DNA of 64,000 nucleotides from CALJEL01 sp041082235 (GCA_041082235.1 JBDOIG010000079.1:6026-70025); one strand, 5' to 3'; shown: positions 16,921 through 26,025, counted from the first letter of the stretch. Notes: generated from the letters alone by a model not told the origin. Program-made: numbers and translations.

Positions 16921-18669
16921 GTGCTGGAGAAACATCAGGTGTCAGAGGTAACAGTTCTTGACTGGCTGGTGATAGCCCTTTATTTTGCCTTTTCTTTAAC
17001 AATAGGACTTTATTTTACAAAAAAGGCATCAAGTAATCTCTCGGAGTTCTTCCTTTCAGGCAGGAGGGTCCCCTGGTGGCTTGCTGGCATATCAATGGTG
17101 GCCACCACATTCAGCTCGGATACCCCCCTTTATGTAACCGGTCTTGTCAGGTCTAATGGCATATACGAAAACTGGCAGTGGTGGTGCTTTATCTTTTCAG
17201 GCATGATGGCTGTATTCCTCTTTGCCTCTATGTGGAAGAGACTTGGTGTATTTACTGATGTGGAATTTATTAATATAAGATATTCCGGCAAACCAGCAAA
17301 GGTATTAAGGGCCTTTAAGGCACTTTATTTTTCCCTGATTATCCATACCATCATAAAGGCACAGGTCATCCTTGCGATGGCAAAGATACTGGATGTGCTT
17401 CTTGGCTGGAGTAAGTGGCAGGCAATAATAATATCAAGCCTTATTACACTTTTTTATTGCATGGCCTCAGGTTACTGGGGCGTGCTTACAACTGATTTCT
17501 TCCAGTTCATTATTGCCATACTGAGTGCTGTGCTGCTGTCTTTTTTTGCTGTTAAGACCGCAGGAGGTATAGATGCAATAAAGATAGCTGTTAGCCCTGA
17601 TACCCTGAGATTTTTTCCATCAATCGGAAATGGGTTATCTGGCTTTCTCGGTGCGAGCTTTCTCACATTCCTTGGTTATATAGGCATTGCCTGGTGGTCA
17701 AAATATTCCTCTGATGGAGGCGGGGTTATTGTTCAGAGGATAATATCCTGTAAGGATGAAAGAGAAGGCATAAAGGCAACCATGTTTTTTAATGTACTGC
17801 ATTATGGATTGAGGACATGGCCATGGATACTGGCTGCCCTTGCCTCTATGATTATATATCCCTCTCTTTCAGACCACGAGATAGCTTATCCAAAACTTGT
17901 GGCTGACCTTATGCCTCAGGGACTCAAGGGATTGATGATAGCGGGTTTCTTTGCAGCCTTTATGTCAACCTTAAGCACTTATCTTAACCTTTCATCCGCT
18001 TACTTTGTGAATGATTTCTACAGGCCTTATATAAAACCGCATGAAAGGGATAGTCATTATATAATCATTGCAAGGCTATGCATGATATTGCTTTCCATTG
18101 TTACGGCAATAATTACCTATCATCTAGAATCCATTGTGGAGGTCTTCAAGTTTCTGATTGCCTTTGGCTCAGGTACAGGACTTGTTTATATCCTCAGGTG
18201 GTTCTGGTGGAGGATTAACGCCTGGAGCGAGATATCTGCCATGATAGCCTCAACAGTGGTAAGTGTTCTTGTGTATACCCTTCCAAGCCTGAATTCCACC
18301 AACTATTTTATAAAACTATTGCTTATAGTCTTTTTTTCAACCCTTGTATGGCTCACTGTGACTTTATTGACAGAGCCTTCTGAAAATGAGGTCTTAAGAA
18401 AATTTTATGAACTTGTAAGGCCTTCAGGAACTGGCTGGAGAAAATTTCATATAAAAGGTGGAGGGAATTCTACAATACCGGGATTAGTAAATTGGTTAAC
18501 TGGCTCTCTCTTTATTATAGGCCTGACCATCGGACCGGGGAAGCTTTTTCTTAAAGATTATTTATCAGGCTTAATATTTTTAAGTCTTGCTTTTGCCTCG
18601 GGCATTTTTCTTTTTTCTAATATCTCAAAAGCTAGAAACAAACGCCATGCATATAGAAATAGGTCTTAA
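16921..18669 (+). CDS. Sodium:solute symporter (SSS family)
   Basis: The 582-residue product is a polytopic membrane protein with about 13 hydrophobic segments. The family signature appears early: LSEFFLSGRRVPWWLAGISM, followed by STFSSDTP-like residues (ATTFSSDTPLYVTG) around the expected sodium site, and GLMIAGFFAAFMSTLSTYLNLSSAYF near residues 335-360, typical of SSS transporters. The substrate cannot be read from sequence. A GTG start is used, 6 nt after the gyrA stop, with no strong ribosome site. Its partner genes are not obvious; it is placed between gyrA and the nuo promoter. Confidence 0.88.
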   Translation: MLEKHQVSEVTVLDWLVIALYFAFSLTIGLYFTKKASSNLSEFFLSGRRVPWWLAGISMVATTFSSDTPLYVTGLVRSNGIYENWQWWCFIFSGMMAVFLFASMWKRLGVFTDVEFINIRYSGKPAKVLRAFKALYFSLIIHTIIKAQVILAMAKILDVLLGWSKWQAIIISSLITLFYCMASGYWGVLTTDFFQFIIAILSAVLLSFFAVKTAGGIDAIKIAVSPDTLRFFPSIGNGLSGFLGASFLTFLGYIGIAWWSKYSSDGGGVIVQRIISCKDEREGIKATMFFNVLHYGLRTWPWILAALASMIIYPSLSDHEIAYPKLVADLMPQGLKGLMIAGFFAAFMSTLSTYLNLSSAYFVNDFYRPYIKPHERDSHYIIIARLCMILLSIVTAIITYHLESIVEVFKFLIAFGSGTGLVYILRWFWWRINAWSEISAMIASTVVSVLVYTLPSLNSTNYFIKLLLIVFFSTLVWLTVTLLTEPSENEVLRKFYELVRPSGTGWRKFHIKGGGNSTIPGLVNWLTGSLFIIGLTIGPGKLFLKDYLSGLIFLSLAFASGIFLFSNISKARNKRHAYRNRS

Positions 18670-18678
18670 TAGCAGGGC

Positions 18679-18695
18679 ATGCCTCAAGACTTTAT
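18679..18695 (+). repeat. ATGCCTCAAG-type short dispersed repeat, copy 1
   Basis: ATGCCTCAAGACTTTAT, also seen with small changes at 35743-35760, 63744-63761 and, inverted, at 35841-35858. All copies are intergenic. Here CCTCA/TGAGG can close a small hairpin. Confidence 0.5.
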
Positions 18696-18789
18696 GAGGT
18701 GAAGCAGGTTATGTTCGGTAAGCTTGATTAAAAGGCTTACATTAAGGCACACCCTGTAATTTCTATCAGCAAAGGGGCAAAGGGGGGCC

Positions 18790-18819
18790 TTGACAAGGCA
18801 GGGGGTTTTAATGTATAAA
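18790..18819 (+). promoter_or_regulatory. Promoter of the nuo operon
   Basis: TTGACA at 18790-18795 and TATAAA at 18814-18819 with an 18-nt spacer make a near-consensus vegetative promoter. The nuoA ATG begins 5 nt after the -10, so the mRNA is probably leaderless or nearly so unless translation starts at the in-frame ATG at 18840. Confidence 0.7.
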
Positions 18820-18824
18820 AACCC

Positions 18825-19196
18825 ATGCCTGGCTCATATATGCCCAGTGAATATCTCCCTGTACTGGTATTTATGCTGCTGGCCTCAGCAATAGGTATCG
18901 GCATTTTAATATTTGCCTCTTTATTCAGACCAAGAAGACCCTATCCTGAAAAACTCATGCCCTATGAATCTGGTATCACCCCTGTTGGCGAGCCAAGACA
19001 CAGATTCTCGGTGAGATTCTATATTATTGCCATGCTCTTTGTGGTCTTTGATGTTGAGGCAATCTTCCTCTATCCCTGGGCAATCATCTTTGACAAACTC
19101 GGGCTCTTTGCCTTTATTGAAATGGTGATATTTATAGTGATACTCCTTATAGGCTATATCTATGCATGGAAAAAGGAGGCCTTCAGATGGGATTGA
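18825..19196 (+). CDS. nuoA: NADH-quinone oxidoreductase subunit A
   Basis: The 123-residue product is the small membrane subunit NuoA. It has three hydrophobic helices (residues about 10-32, 66-88 and 95-115), with the conserved loop PYPEKLMPYESGITPVGEPRHRFSVRFYIIAMLFVVFDVEAIF between the first two. It belongs to the membrane arm near the quinone site. It is the first gene of a 13-gene operon that runs to 33330. The start at 18825 is 5 nt from the promoter -10; an internal ATG at 18840 would also give a complete first helix. The 3' end overlaps nuoB by 10 nt. Confidence 0.95.
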   Translation: MPGSYMPSEYLPVLVFMLLASAIGIGILIFASLFRPRRPYPEKLMPYESGITPVGEPRHRFSVRFYIIAMLFVVFDVEAIFLYPWAIIFDKLGLFAFIEMVIFIVILLIGYIYAWKKEAFRWD

Positions 19197-19714
19197 TTGT
19201 AGATACCTCCATAGAACTTATAGAGGTTGAAGAAGGTGTTAAGATAATACCAGGAGCAAATACTATTATCACCACCCTTGATAAGATCATAAACTGGGGA
19301 AGGGCCTCTTCCCTCTGGCCAGTTACATTCGGGCTTGCCTGCTGCGCCATTGAGATGATGACCACAGGCTCCAGTCATTATGACCTTGACAGGTTTGGCG
19401 TTATCTTCAGGGGTTCCCCAAGACAGGCTGATTTCATGATAGTTGCTGGCACCGTTACAAAAAAAATGGCACCTGTTGTAAGAAGGGTTTATGACCAGAT
19501 GCCCGAGCCAAGATATGTGATTTCTATGGGAAGCTGTGCCTGCTCAGGAGGGATATATAATACCTATTCTGTTGTTCAGGGTTGTGATAGTTTTCTTCCA
19601 GTAGATGTCTATGTGCCTGGATGTCCTCCAAGACCCGAGGCACTTATGTATGGAATCCTCAAGCTTCAGGAAAAGATTAAAAAGGAGCATATGAGATGGA
19701 GCCCATTCAGATAG
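19187..19714 (+). CDS. nuoB: NADH-quinone oxidoreductase subunit B
   Basis: The 175-residue product carries the ligands of iron-sulfur cluster N2, the last electron carrier before quinone: LACCAIEMM, MGSCACSGGIYNTYSVVQG and YVPGCPPRPEAL. The ATG at 19187 is preferred over the in-frame ATG at 19166 because AAAAGGAGG lies 7 nt upstream. It overlaps the end of nuoA by 10 nt and the start of nuoC by 19 nt, so translation is probably coupled. Confidence 0.96.
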   Translation: MGLIVDTSIELIEVEEGVKIIPGANTIITTLDKIINWGRASSLWPVTFGLACCAIEMMTTGSSHYDLDRFGVIFRGSPRQADFMIVAGTVTKKMAPVVRRVYDQMPEPRYVISMGSCACSGGIYNTYSVVQGCDSFLPVDVYVPGCPPRPEALMYGILKLQEKIKKEHMRWSPFR

Positions 19715-20244
19715 CAGAAAGACTAAAGGAAAGGTTTCCCGAGGATGTCAGGGAAATAAAAGAATTCAGGGATCAGGTCTCGGTTGTTGTTAAGAGGGAA
19801 CATATCCTTGATCTTCTTCGCTTTCTTAAGGAAGAGCCTGATATACAGATGGATTTGTTGAAAGATATTACTGCAGTGGACTGGCTCGGTAAAAAGGTGC
19901 CGAGGTTTGAGGTTGTATATCATCTCTATTCCATCAAATTTAAACATCTCTTGAGGCTCAAGGCAGAAGTTCCGGAAGAAGACCCTGCAATAGATTCAGT
20001 GATGCCAATCTATATTGGTGCAAACTGGCATGAAAGGGAATGTTATGATATGTTTGGCATACAGTTCCGCGGTCATCCTGATCTAAGAAGGATATTGCTT
20101 CCTGAGGATTGGGAAGGTTACCCCCTTAGAAAGGATTACCCCCTGGAAGGTTATAAAGGCGAGAAGGACTGGTCTGGGTTTAGAGAGGTCCTTCAGATTG
20201 CAAAGAGGAATAAAAAATTTGACTGGTACGGAGCTCAGGGATGA
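19696..20244 (+). CDS. nuoC: NADH-quinone oxidoreductase subunit C
   Basis: The 182-residue product is the peripheral-arm subunit of about 30 kDa. Signatures are DLLKDITAVDWL, FEVVYHLYSIKFKHLLRLKA and ANWHERECYDMFGIQFRGHPDLRRILLPEDW, ending with the expected PLRKDYPLEGY. The protein is separate from NuoD, not fused as in E. coli. The ORF start overlaps the 3' end of nuoB by 19 nt, and its stop overlaps the nuoD ATG by 4 nt (ATGA). Confidence 0.95.
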   Translation: MEPIQIAERLKERFPEDVREIKEFRDQVSVVVKREHILDLLRFLKEEPDIQMDLLKDITAVDWLGKKVPRFEVVYHLYSIKFKHLLRLKAEVPEEDPAIDSVMPIYIGANWHERECYDMFGIQFRGHPDLRRILLPEDWEGYPLRKDYPLEGYKGEKDWSGFREVLQIAKRNKKFDWYGAQG

Positions 20245-21464
20245 GTAATATAACAATCCGTGATTTAAAAGAAGATATTCGCACAGGTCTCAAGACAAAA
20301 GAGCTTGTGCTCAGCATGGGGCCTCAGCATCCATCAACACATGGAGTTCTGCGACTCGTCCTTGAGCTTGACGGCGAGACAGTTGTTAAGTGTACACCCT
20401 ATGTTGGGTATCTCCATAGAGGAACAGAAAAGTTATGCGAGCACAGGACATATCTGAACGCATTACCTCTCAGTGACAGGCTGGATTACATAGTTTCCAT
20501 GGCAAATAATGTTGGATATGTCCTGGCTGTTGAGAGGCTTTTTGGGATAGAGGCTCCGGCAAGGGCAAAGTACATAAGGACAATTGTTTCTGAGATGGCA
20601 AGGCTTTCAGGACATATCATCTGGATAGCAACCCATGCCCTTGATATAGGGGCGATGACAGTATTTCTTTATTCCTTCAGGGAAAGGGAATGGCTCCTTG
20701 ACCTGTTTGAGCATCTCTGTGGAGCAAGACTCACAACAAGCTATCCAAGGATTGGTGGTGTGAGGAATGATGTAACAGAGGAGTTTCTTGATAGTCTTTA
20801 TCAATTTACAGAGGAGTTTCCTGCACGGATAGAGGAATATGAGACCTTAATTGATCAGAACAGGATATGGCTTCAGCGAACAAAGGGTATCGGAATTATT
20901 TCTGCTGAGGAGGCAATAAACTGGGGTCTTACCGGTCCAGTGCTCAGGGGTTCAGGAGTTCCCTATGATGTGAGAAAATTTGCACCCTATGATGCCTATC
21001 CATGGGTAGATTTTGAGGTGCCTGTAGGAAAAAATGGAGATGTCTATGATCGTTATAAGGTGAGGATGCAGGAGATGAGACAGTCCAACAGGATAATCAA
21101 GCAGTGCATAGAAAGAATGCCAAAGGGGCCAATAATGGCACCTGATGCACCTAAATTCACCCTTCCTCCTAAAGAGAAGATCATGTCAGAGATGGAATCC
21201 CTGATACATCAATTCGTCCTCATAACAAAAGGCCCCATAGCAGCACCTGAAGGAGAGATATATTCAGCCATAGAGGCTCCAAAGGGAGAGCTCGGGTTTT
21301 ATATAGTAAGTGATGGAACTGGCAAGCCCTACAGGCTTAGGCTCAGGTCTCCATCTTTTGTACATGCCTCTGTGCTGCCAAGGCTTTGTGAAGGCCATCT
21401 TGTTGCTGATGTAATAGCCAATATAGGAACCATAGATATAGTGCTTGGTGAGTGTGATAGATAG
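20241..21464 (+). CDS. nuoD: NADH-quinone oxidoreductase subunit D
   Basis: The 407-residue product is the 49-kDa quinone-site subunit, descended from nickel-hydrogenase large subunits but without the nickel cysteines. It shows LSMGPQHPSTHGVLRLVLELDGE, GYLHRGTEKLCEHRTYLNALPLSDRLDY, and the end SFVHASVLPRLCEGHLVADVIANIGTIDIVLGECDR. These match NuoD at full length. It is followed by an 85-nt gap filled by a twin-hairpin element, an unusual interruption in an otherwise tightly packed operon. Confidence 0.96.
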   Translation: MSNITIRDLKEDIRTGLKTKELVLSMGPQHPSTHGVLRLVLELDGETVVKCTPYVGYLHRGTEKLCEHRTYLNALPLSDRLDYIVSMANNVGYVLAVERLFGIEAPARAKYIRTIVSEMARLSGHIIWIATHALDIGAMTVFLYSFREREWLLDLFEHLCGARLTTSYPRIGGVRNDVTEEFLDSLYQFTEEFPARIEEYETLIDQNRIWLQRTKGIGIISAEEAINWGLTGPVLRGSGVPYDVRKFAPYDAYPWVDFEVPVGKNGDVYDRYKVRMQEMRQSNRIIKQCIERMPKGPIMAPDAPKFTLPPKEKIMSEMESLIHQFVLITKGPIAAPEGEIYSAIEAPKGELGFYIVSDGTGKPYRLRLRSPSFVHASVLPRLCEGHLVADVIANIGTIDIVLGECDR

Positions 21465-21467
21465 AAC

Positions 21468-21546
21468 TTTGAGGGACAAAGTCCCTCAAACTCCTCTTTT
21501 TAATATAATTTTATATGGGGTTTTTAAAGGGGTTTCACCCCTTTAA
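21468..21546. repeat. Twin-hairpin intergenic element between nuoD and nuoEF
   Basis: Hairpin A is TTTGAGGGAC-AAA-GTCCCTCAAA (21468-21490). An AT-rich centre with CTCCTCTTTTTA follows, then hairpin B, TTAAAGGGGT-TTC-ACCCCTTTAA (21524-21546). Hairpin B ends 3 nt before the nuoEF ATG at 21550 and holds the only Shine-Dalgarno-like purines (AAAGGGG) in its 5' arm. The element shares sequence with the copies at 39300 and 63897. Confidence 0.75.
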
Positions 21547-21549
21547 GTT

Positions 21550-23328
21550 ATGAAAACAAAACTTACTTCCGGGTTTGAGACTTCTTATCCCTCAAAGGCA
21601 TCCCTTGTCATGCCATTACTTCATCTTCTGCAAAAAAGAGAAGGTTATATTTCAGACAGGGGTATTATTGAGATATCAAATACCACAGGGCTCAGCCCGG
21701 TCTTTATAAAGGGTGTCTATACCTTTTATAGTTTTTATAATTCCAGGCCGCCTGGCAGGCATATCATTCAGATATGCAGGAATGTAGCCTGCATGACAAT
21801 GGGAGCAGACATTCTTATTGAGCATCTTATTAAAAATCACGGATTTAAAGAAATCGGTCACGGGATATTCACTTATGGCCCTGAACCATCAGCTATCAGC
21901 CTTATGATAACTGAATGCATTGGCGCCTGTGGCATCGGGCCTGCCATGCTTGTAAATGATAGCCTCATAGGAAGACTTACTAAGGAGAAAATAGATAAAA
22001 TTTTAAAGGACCTCCAAGCAGACCATAGTCCTAACCCCCAGGATAATTCTATTGATGTTTTTCCCATGAGACCAGAGAGCTATCTTTTAAGAACCCTTGA
22101 TTGCATAGAGTTCTCTTCTTATAAGGCAAGGGGTGGTTATGAGGCCTTTAAAAAGGTGCTCGGCATGAAGCCAGAGCAGGTCATAGATATTATTAAGGGG
22201 TCTGGCTTGAGGGGAAGGGGTGGTGCAGGTTTTCCTACAGGGATGAAATGGGCCTTTGCAAACAAGGACCCAAAAACTCCTAAATATCTTATTATAAATG
22301 CTGATGAGGGAGAGCCAGGGACTTACAAAGACAGGGTGCTGCTTGGCAGGACCCCTCATCAGATAATTGAGGGAATGTTAATAGGTGGCTATGCAATTGG
22401 TGCATCAAGGGGGTATATTTATGTCAGATATGAGTATCCTGATGTTATTCCAGTCCTTGAGGGGGCAATAGAAGAGGCAAGGCAGGAGGGCCTTCTTGGG
22501 AAGAATATCCTTGGAAGTGGTTTTAATTTTGATATTGCTATTCACAGGGGTGCTGGTGCCTATATCTGTGGTGAAGAGACAGCCCTTATTGAATCCATTG
22601 AAGGAAGCAGGGGCCAGCCAAGGATAAGGCCACCCTTTCCTGTCAACAGTGGATATGATGGAAAACCAACAGTTGTGAATAATGTGGAGACCATTGCTAA
22701 TATACCCCTTATCCTTAATCTAGGAGTAGAGAATTATTCAAAGATAGGCTCAAAGGAAGCACCAGGACCAAAGCTTTTTTCTATAAGCGGTGTAAAAAAA
22801 CCGGGGGTCTATGAATTACCGATGGGCATAACCGTAAAAGAGATTTTGGAAATATCTGGTGGTCCCGTCTCTGGTACGATTAAGGCAATAATACCAGGTG
22901 GGCTTTCAACACCAGTGCTTACAAATGAGATGCTTGACTGCCCGATGGATTTTACAGGTCTGCAGAGATACAAAAGCATGCTCGGAACTGGTGGTTTGAT
23001 GGTCTTTGGAGAGGAGACCTGTATGGTAAGGCTTGCAATGAGGGCAATGAGTTTTTACAGACATGAGTCCTGCGGTAAATGTACACCCTGCAGGGAAGGA
23101 ACTGGATGGCTTGAGAATATTTTAAAGAGGATAGAAGATGGAAGGGCAAAGGAAGAAGATATCTCTTTACTGAAAGAGGTCTCAAATAACATATCAGGAA
23201 AGACCTTCTGTGCCCTTGGAGATGCTGCAGCCTGCGTTATTGGAGGAGTACTCAAATATTTTGAGGAAGAATTCAGAGAGCATATAAGGCAGGGAGGCTG
23301 TCAATTTAAAAGGGGGCCGAATGAATAA
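21550..23328 (+). CDS. nuoEF: Fused NADH-quinone oxidoreductase subunits E and F (NuoEF)
   Basis: One 592-residue frame holds NuoE followed by NuoF. Residues 10-155 match NuoE, with thioredoxin-like [2Fe-2S] ligands Cys76, Cys81, Cys123 and Cys127 (QICRNVACMT, ECIGACGIGP). From about residue 180 comes NuoF: the FMN/NADH glycine-rich GRGGAGFPTG (222-231), NADEGEPGTYKDR, GAGAYICGEETALIESIEG (335-353), an SLBB-type region near 415-460, and N3 cluster ligands Cys508, Cys511, Cys514 and Cys554 (SCGKCTPCREG). It forms the NADH-oxidising tip of complex I. A linker of about 25 residues joins the parts and there is no frameshift. The start codon abuts the hairpin of a repeat element. Confidence 0.95.
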   Translation: MKTKLTSGFETSYPSKASLVMPLLHLLQKREGYISDRGIIEISNTTGLSPVFIKGVYTFYSFYNSRPPGRHIIQICRNVACMTMGADILIEHLIKNHGFKEIGHGIFTYGPEPSAISLMITECIGACGIGPAMLVNDSLIGRLTKEKIDKILKDLQADHSPNPQDNSIDVFPMRPESYLLRTLDCIEFSSYKARGGYEAFKKVLGMKPEQVIDIIKGSGLRGRGGAGFPTGMKWAFANKDPKTPKYLIINADEGEPGTYKDRVLLGRTPHQIIEGMLIGGYAIGASRGYIYVRYEYPDVIPVLEGAIEEARQEGLLGKNILGSGFNFDIAIHRGAGAYICGEETALIESIEGSRGQPRIRPPFPVNSGYDGKPTVVNNVETIANIPLILNLGVENYSKIGSKEAPGPKLFSISGVKKPGVYELPMGITVKEILEISGGPVSGTIKAIIPGGLSTPVLTNEMLDCPMDFTGLQRYKSMLGTGGLMVFGEETCMVRLAMRAMSFYRHESCGKCTPCREGTGWLENILKRIEDGRAKEEDISLLKEVSNNISGKTFCALGDAAACVIGGVLKYFEEEFREHIRQGGCQFKRGPNE

Positions 23329-23358
23329 CTGGACCCCCTTGAAAATAGAAGATCTGGG

Positions 23359-26022
23359 ATGTCAGTGATGATAAGGGTAATAATAAATGAAAGGACGGTC
23401 TTTCTTCCTGAGCCAGTAACTGTCCTTGAGGCAGCAAAAAGGGCTGGTATAAAAATCCCCACACTCTGTCATCTTGAGGGATTGACTCCCTGGGGTGGTT
23501 GCAGGCTCTGCCTTGTGGAGATAGAAAAGATACCAAGACCCCAGACCGCCTGCACAACAATGGTTACTGATGGAATGGTCGTAAAAACAGAGACAGAGGA
23601 TATTATAAAGGCAAGAAGGGCTGTTCTTGAATTTCTTTTGATAAATCATCCCCTGGAATGTCCTGTCTGTGACAAGGCAGGTGAATGCGAGCTCCAGGAT
23701 GCTGTTTTAAAATATGGACCATCTCAGGGAAGATTTAAAGAGGGGAAGAGGAAGTCTCCAGAGATAATAAAGGACCCATTAATTGTGAGAAACATGAAAA
23801 GGTGCATACTGTGCACCAGGTGTGTGAGGACCTGTAGAGAGCTTCAGGGTGCTGATGCGCTCTCCGTGATTAATAGAGGAGACAGAAGTGTTATAGAGCC
23901 ATTCTCAGGTGAAAGGTTTGATTGTGAATACTGTGGTAATTGTCTGAGTGCCTGTCCTGTTGGCTCATTGATCTCAAGACTTCACCTTCATGAATACAGA
24001 CCCTGGATGGTTGAGACAGTAGATGGTATATGTGGAATCTGCGGAGTTGGTTGCAGGATACTCATTCAGAAGCGAGGAAACAGCATAATTAGATTCTGGT
24101 CAGGTCTCGGGATGGAAGGTTATATGAATGAGCCAAATAATGGCCTTACCTGTGCAGCAGGAAGGTTTGGCTATGATTTTATTGATCACGAAAATAGACT
24201 TAGAAGTGCCTTTATACGGGTTGGAGATACAAGATATACACTTCACCATGGAGAGGCTATCTCAAGGGCTGCAAGCTCCCTGGTTGAGATAAGAAAAAAA
24301 TATGGTGCCTCTGCAATTGCAGGGATTGCAGGTGGAAGGCTTACAAATGAAGATGCCTATCTCTTTGGAAAATTAATTAGAGGTCTTGGTTCAAATAATC
24401 TTGATTCCATAGTAAGGCTTGGTTATCTCCAGATGGAGCAATTTTTTGAAGAACTTCTTGGCCCAGGTGCCACTGCAAACAGGCTTCAGGGAATAGTTAA
24501 TTCAGAGGCAATAATAGTTGCTGGTGGAGATCCCCTTTCAATAGCCCCGGTATTCGGGATTCACATAAGACAGGCCTATCTAAGGGGAGCAGATGTCCTC
24601 ACAATAGGCCCCTGCCCCGGGCTTAAAAGGCACAGGACATGGCAGATTGAGGAGAAGTCTCTTATTGAACTGACAGGTCAGATATGGAAAAGCAGGGCCG
24701 GGAAGGTGGACCTCAGAGCCGGTGAGAAGCTCCTTTCTTCTCTTTCTGGATTTTTCAGCCAGCCTTCTCAAATTTCACCAGAGCATGGTCCCAAAAAAGG
24801 GGATAGCTTTTTTGGGATGCCAGAGCTATCCAGTATAGTGGATAGCCTTTCCAGAAAGGAACTCATATCCATTGTCCTAGGAAACGGAATCCTCCAGAAC
24901 AAAGAAGGGCCTCTCAACCTGTTCCTTTATGGTATGATTGCCCTTTTGCTGGATGCAAGGGTGTATATTCTTCAGGAATCTCCAAATGAGCAGGGTCTCA
25001 TAGACATGGGGATTCTTCCTGATATGCTTCCCGGAGGAAGGGATATATCCATTGATGCCTGGAGAGGTCATGTGGAGGAGATATGGGGGTTCCCTGTATC
25101 AAATGAAAAAGGCCATACCCTTTATGAGATTATGGAGCTTATTGAGGGAGGTCATATAAAGGCACTCTATATAGCTGGCATTGACCCTGTAACAGAGCTT
25201 CCAGGTGGAGGAAGAATCCAGAAGGCATTAAATAAAGTAGAACTCCTGATTGTGCAGGATCCATTCTTTACAGAGACAATGTCTCTTGCCCATATAGGCA
25301 TACCTGTCAGTACATGGCCAGAGAGAGAAGGAAGTTTTACGAACTTTGAAAGAAGATTACAGTTTTTTAGAAAATCCATAGAGCCGGGATTGAAAGAAGA
25401 AATGCTCGAGGACTGGCAGATATTTAAAGAGATAGGACAACTGTCAGGCATATCAATGTCCTGTAATTCAGTAGATGAGATATGGAGAGAGATATGTACT
25501 GTCTCAGGCCTTCATAAAAACCTGAGCCCAGCAGAGCTAAAAAAGGGCTTACTCTGGCCTTACAAAGGAGAACCCCTGAGACATACTAAGCCTGTTATAG
25601 AGGAATGGCTGGATAGATTACAACCAGAAGATTATCCTAAAGGTTTACAAAAGGAGGGTTTAAAAATATTACTTGAAAAATCTCCCCTGCTTTCTGCTAC
25701 AATTAGCAGGTATTCTAAAGCCATAGGTTTAATATCAGGAGGACCTGTTGTGAGGATGTCCTCAAAAACTAGACAGAGCCTGAATATTGAAGAGGAACTC
25801 AGGATAGCAGGTCCTTTTGGAGAAATGGGATTTCCTGTAAAGATAGATGATACTATTCCTGATGGTGTGCTCCTTGTTCCATTCTTTAAAGAGGGGAAAG
25901 GCCTTCTTTCCGTAACAGATTTCGCAATAAGTTCAATAGGTGTGCCTCTTATAGAGTTAAAATTACTCCGGTCAGGGTCCCCAAAAAATCGTCATTTTTG
26001 GGGTGCGGAGAAGGAGGAATAG
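23359..26022 (+). CDS. nuoG: NADH-quinone oxidoreductase subunit G
   Basis: The 887-residue product has an N-terminal [2Fe-2S] ferredoxin domain (Cys37, Cys48, Cys51, Cys65). Next are the HPLECPVCDKAGECELQD block with its His/Cys ligands and two [4Fe-4S] motifs (CILCTRCVRTC and CEYCGNCLSACPVG), then CGICGVGC at the start of a molybdopterin-oxidoreductase-like domain. The C-terminal domain is catalytically vestigial in complex I. Two PKKS-type palindromes lie inside: residues about 476-486 (HGPKKGDSFFG), and 874 to the end (SPKNRHFWGAEKEE), where the element builds the C-terminus. Start could also be the in-frame ATG at 23368. nuoH begins 3 nt after the stop. Confidence 0.94.
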   Translation: MSVMIRVIINERTVFLPEPVTVLEAAKRAGIKIPTLCHLEGLTPWGGCRLCLVEIEKIPRPQTACTTMVTDGMVVKTETEDIIKARRAVLEFLLINHPLECPVCDKAGECELQDAVLKYGPSQGRFKEGKRKSPEIIKDPLIVRNMKRCILCTRCVRTCRELQGADALSVINRGDRSVIEPFSGERFDCEYCGNCLSACPVGSLISRLHLHEYRPWMVETVDGICGICGVGCRILIQKRGNSIIRFWSGLGMEGYMNEPNNGLTCAAGRFGYDFIDHENRLRSAFIRVGDTRYTLHHGEAISRAASSLVEIRKKYGASAIAGIAGGRLTNEDAYLFGKLIRGLGSNNLDSIVRLGYLQMEQFFEELLGPGATANRLQGIVNSEAIIVAGGDPLSIAPVFGIHIRQAYLRGADVLTIGPCPGLKRHRTWQIEEKSLIELTGQIWKSRAGKVDLRAGEKLLSSLSGFFSQPSQISPEHGPKKGDSFFGMPELSSIVDSLSRKELISIVLGNGILQNKEGPLNLFLYGMIALLLDARVYILQESPNEQGLIDMGILPDMLPGGRDISIDAWRGHVEEIWGFPVSNEKGHTLYEIMELIEGGHIKALYIAGIDPVTELPGGGRIQKALNKVELLIVQDPFFTETMSLAHIGIPVSTWPEREGSFTNFERRLQFFRKSIEPGLKEEMLEDWQIFKEIGQLSGISMSCNSVDEIWREICTVSGLHKNLSPAELKKGLLWPYKGEPLRHTKPVIEEWLDRLQPEDYPKGLQKEGLKILLEKSPLLSATISRYSKAIGLISGGPVVRMSSKTRQSLNIEEELRIAGPFGEMGFPVKIDDTIPDGVLLVPFFKEGKGLLSVTDFAISSIGVPLIELKLLRSGSPKNRHFWGAEKEE
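24790..24816. repeat. PKKS-type palindromic element inside nuoG (first copy)
   Basis: CCCAAAAAAG and CTTTTTTGGG pair perfectly over 10 bp around a 7-nt loop, with flanking GCATGG and ATGC also partly complementary. Read in the common phase it encodes GPKKGDSFFG. It lies in the vestigial C-terminal domain. Confidence 0.7.
25979..26003. repeat. PKKS-type palindromic element at the 3' end of nuoG
   Basis: CCCCAAAAA and TTTTTGGGG pair over 9 bp around ATCGTCA. This copy is read one base out of phase from the others and encodes SPKNRHFWG, followed five codons later by the stop. The end of nuoG therefore consists of element sequence. Confidence 0.65.
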
Positions 26023-26025
26023 GTT

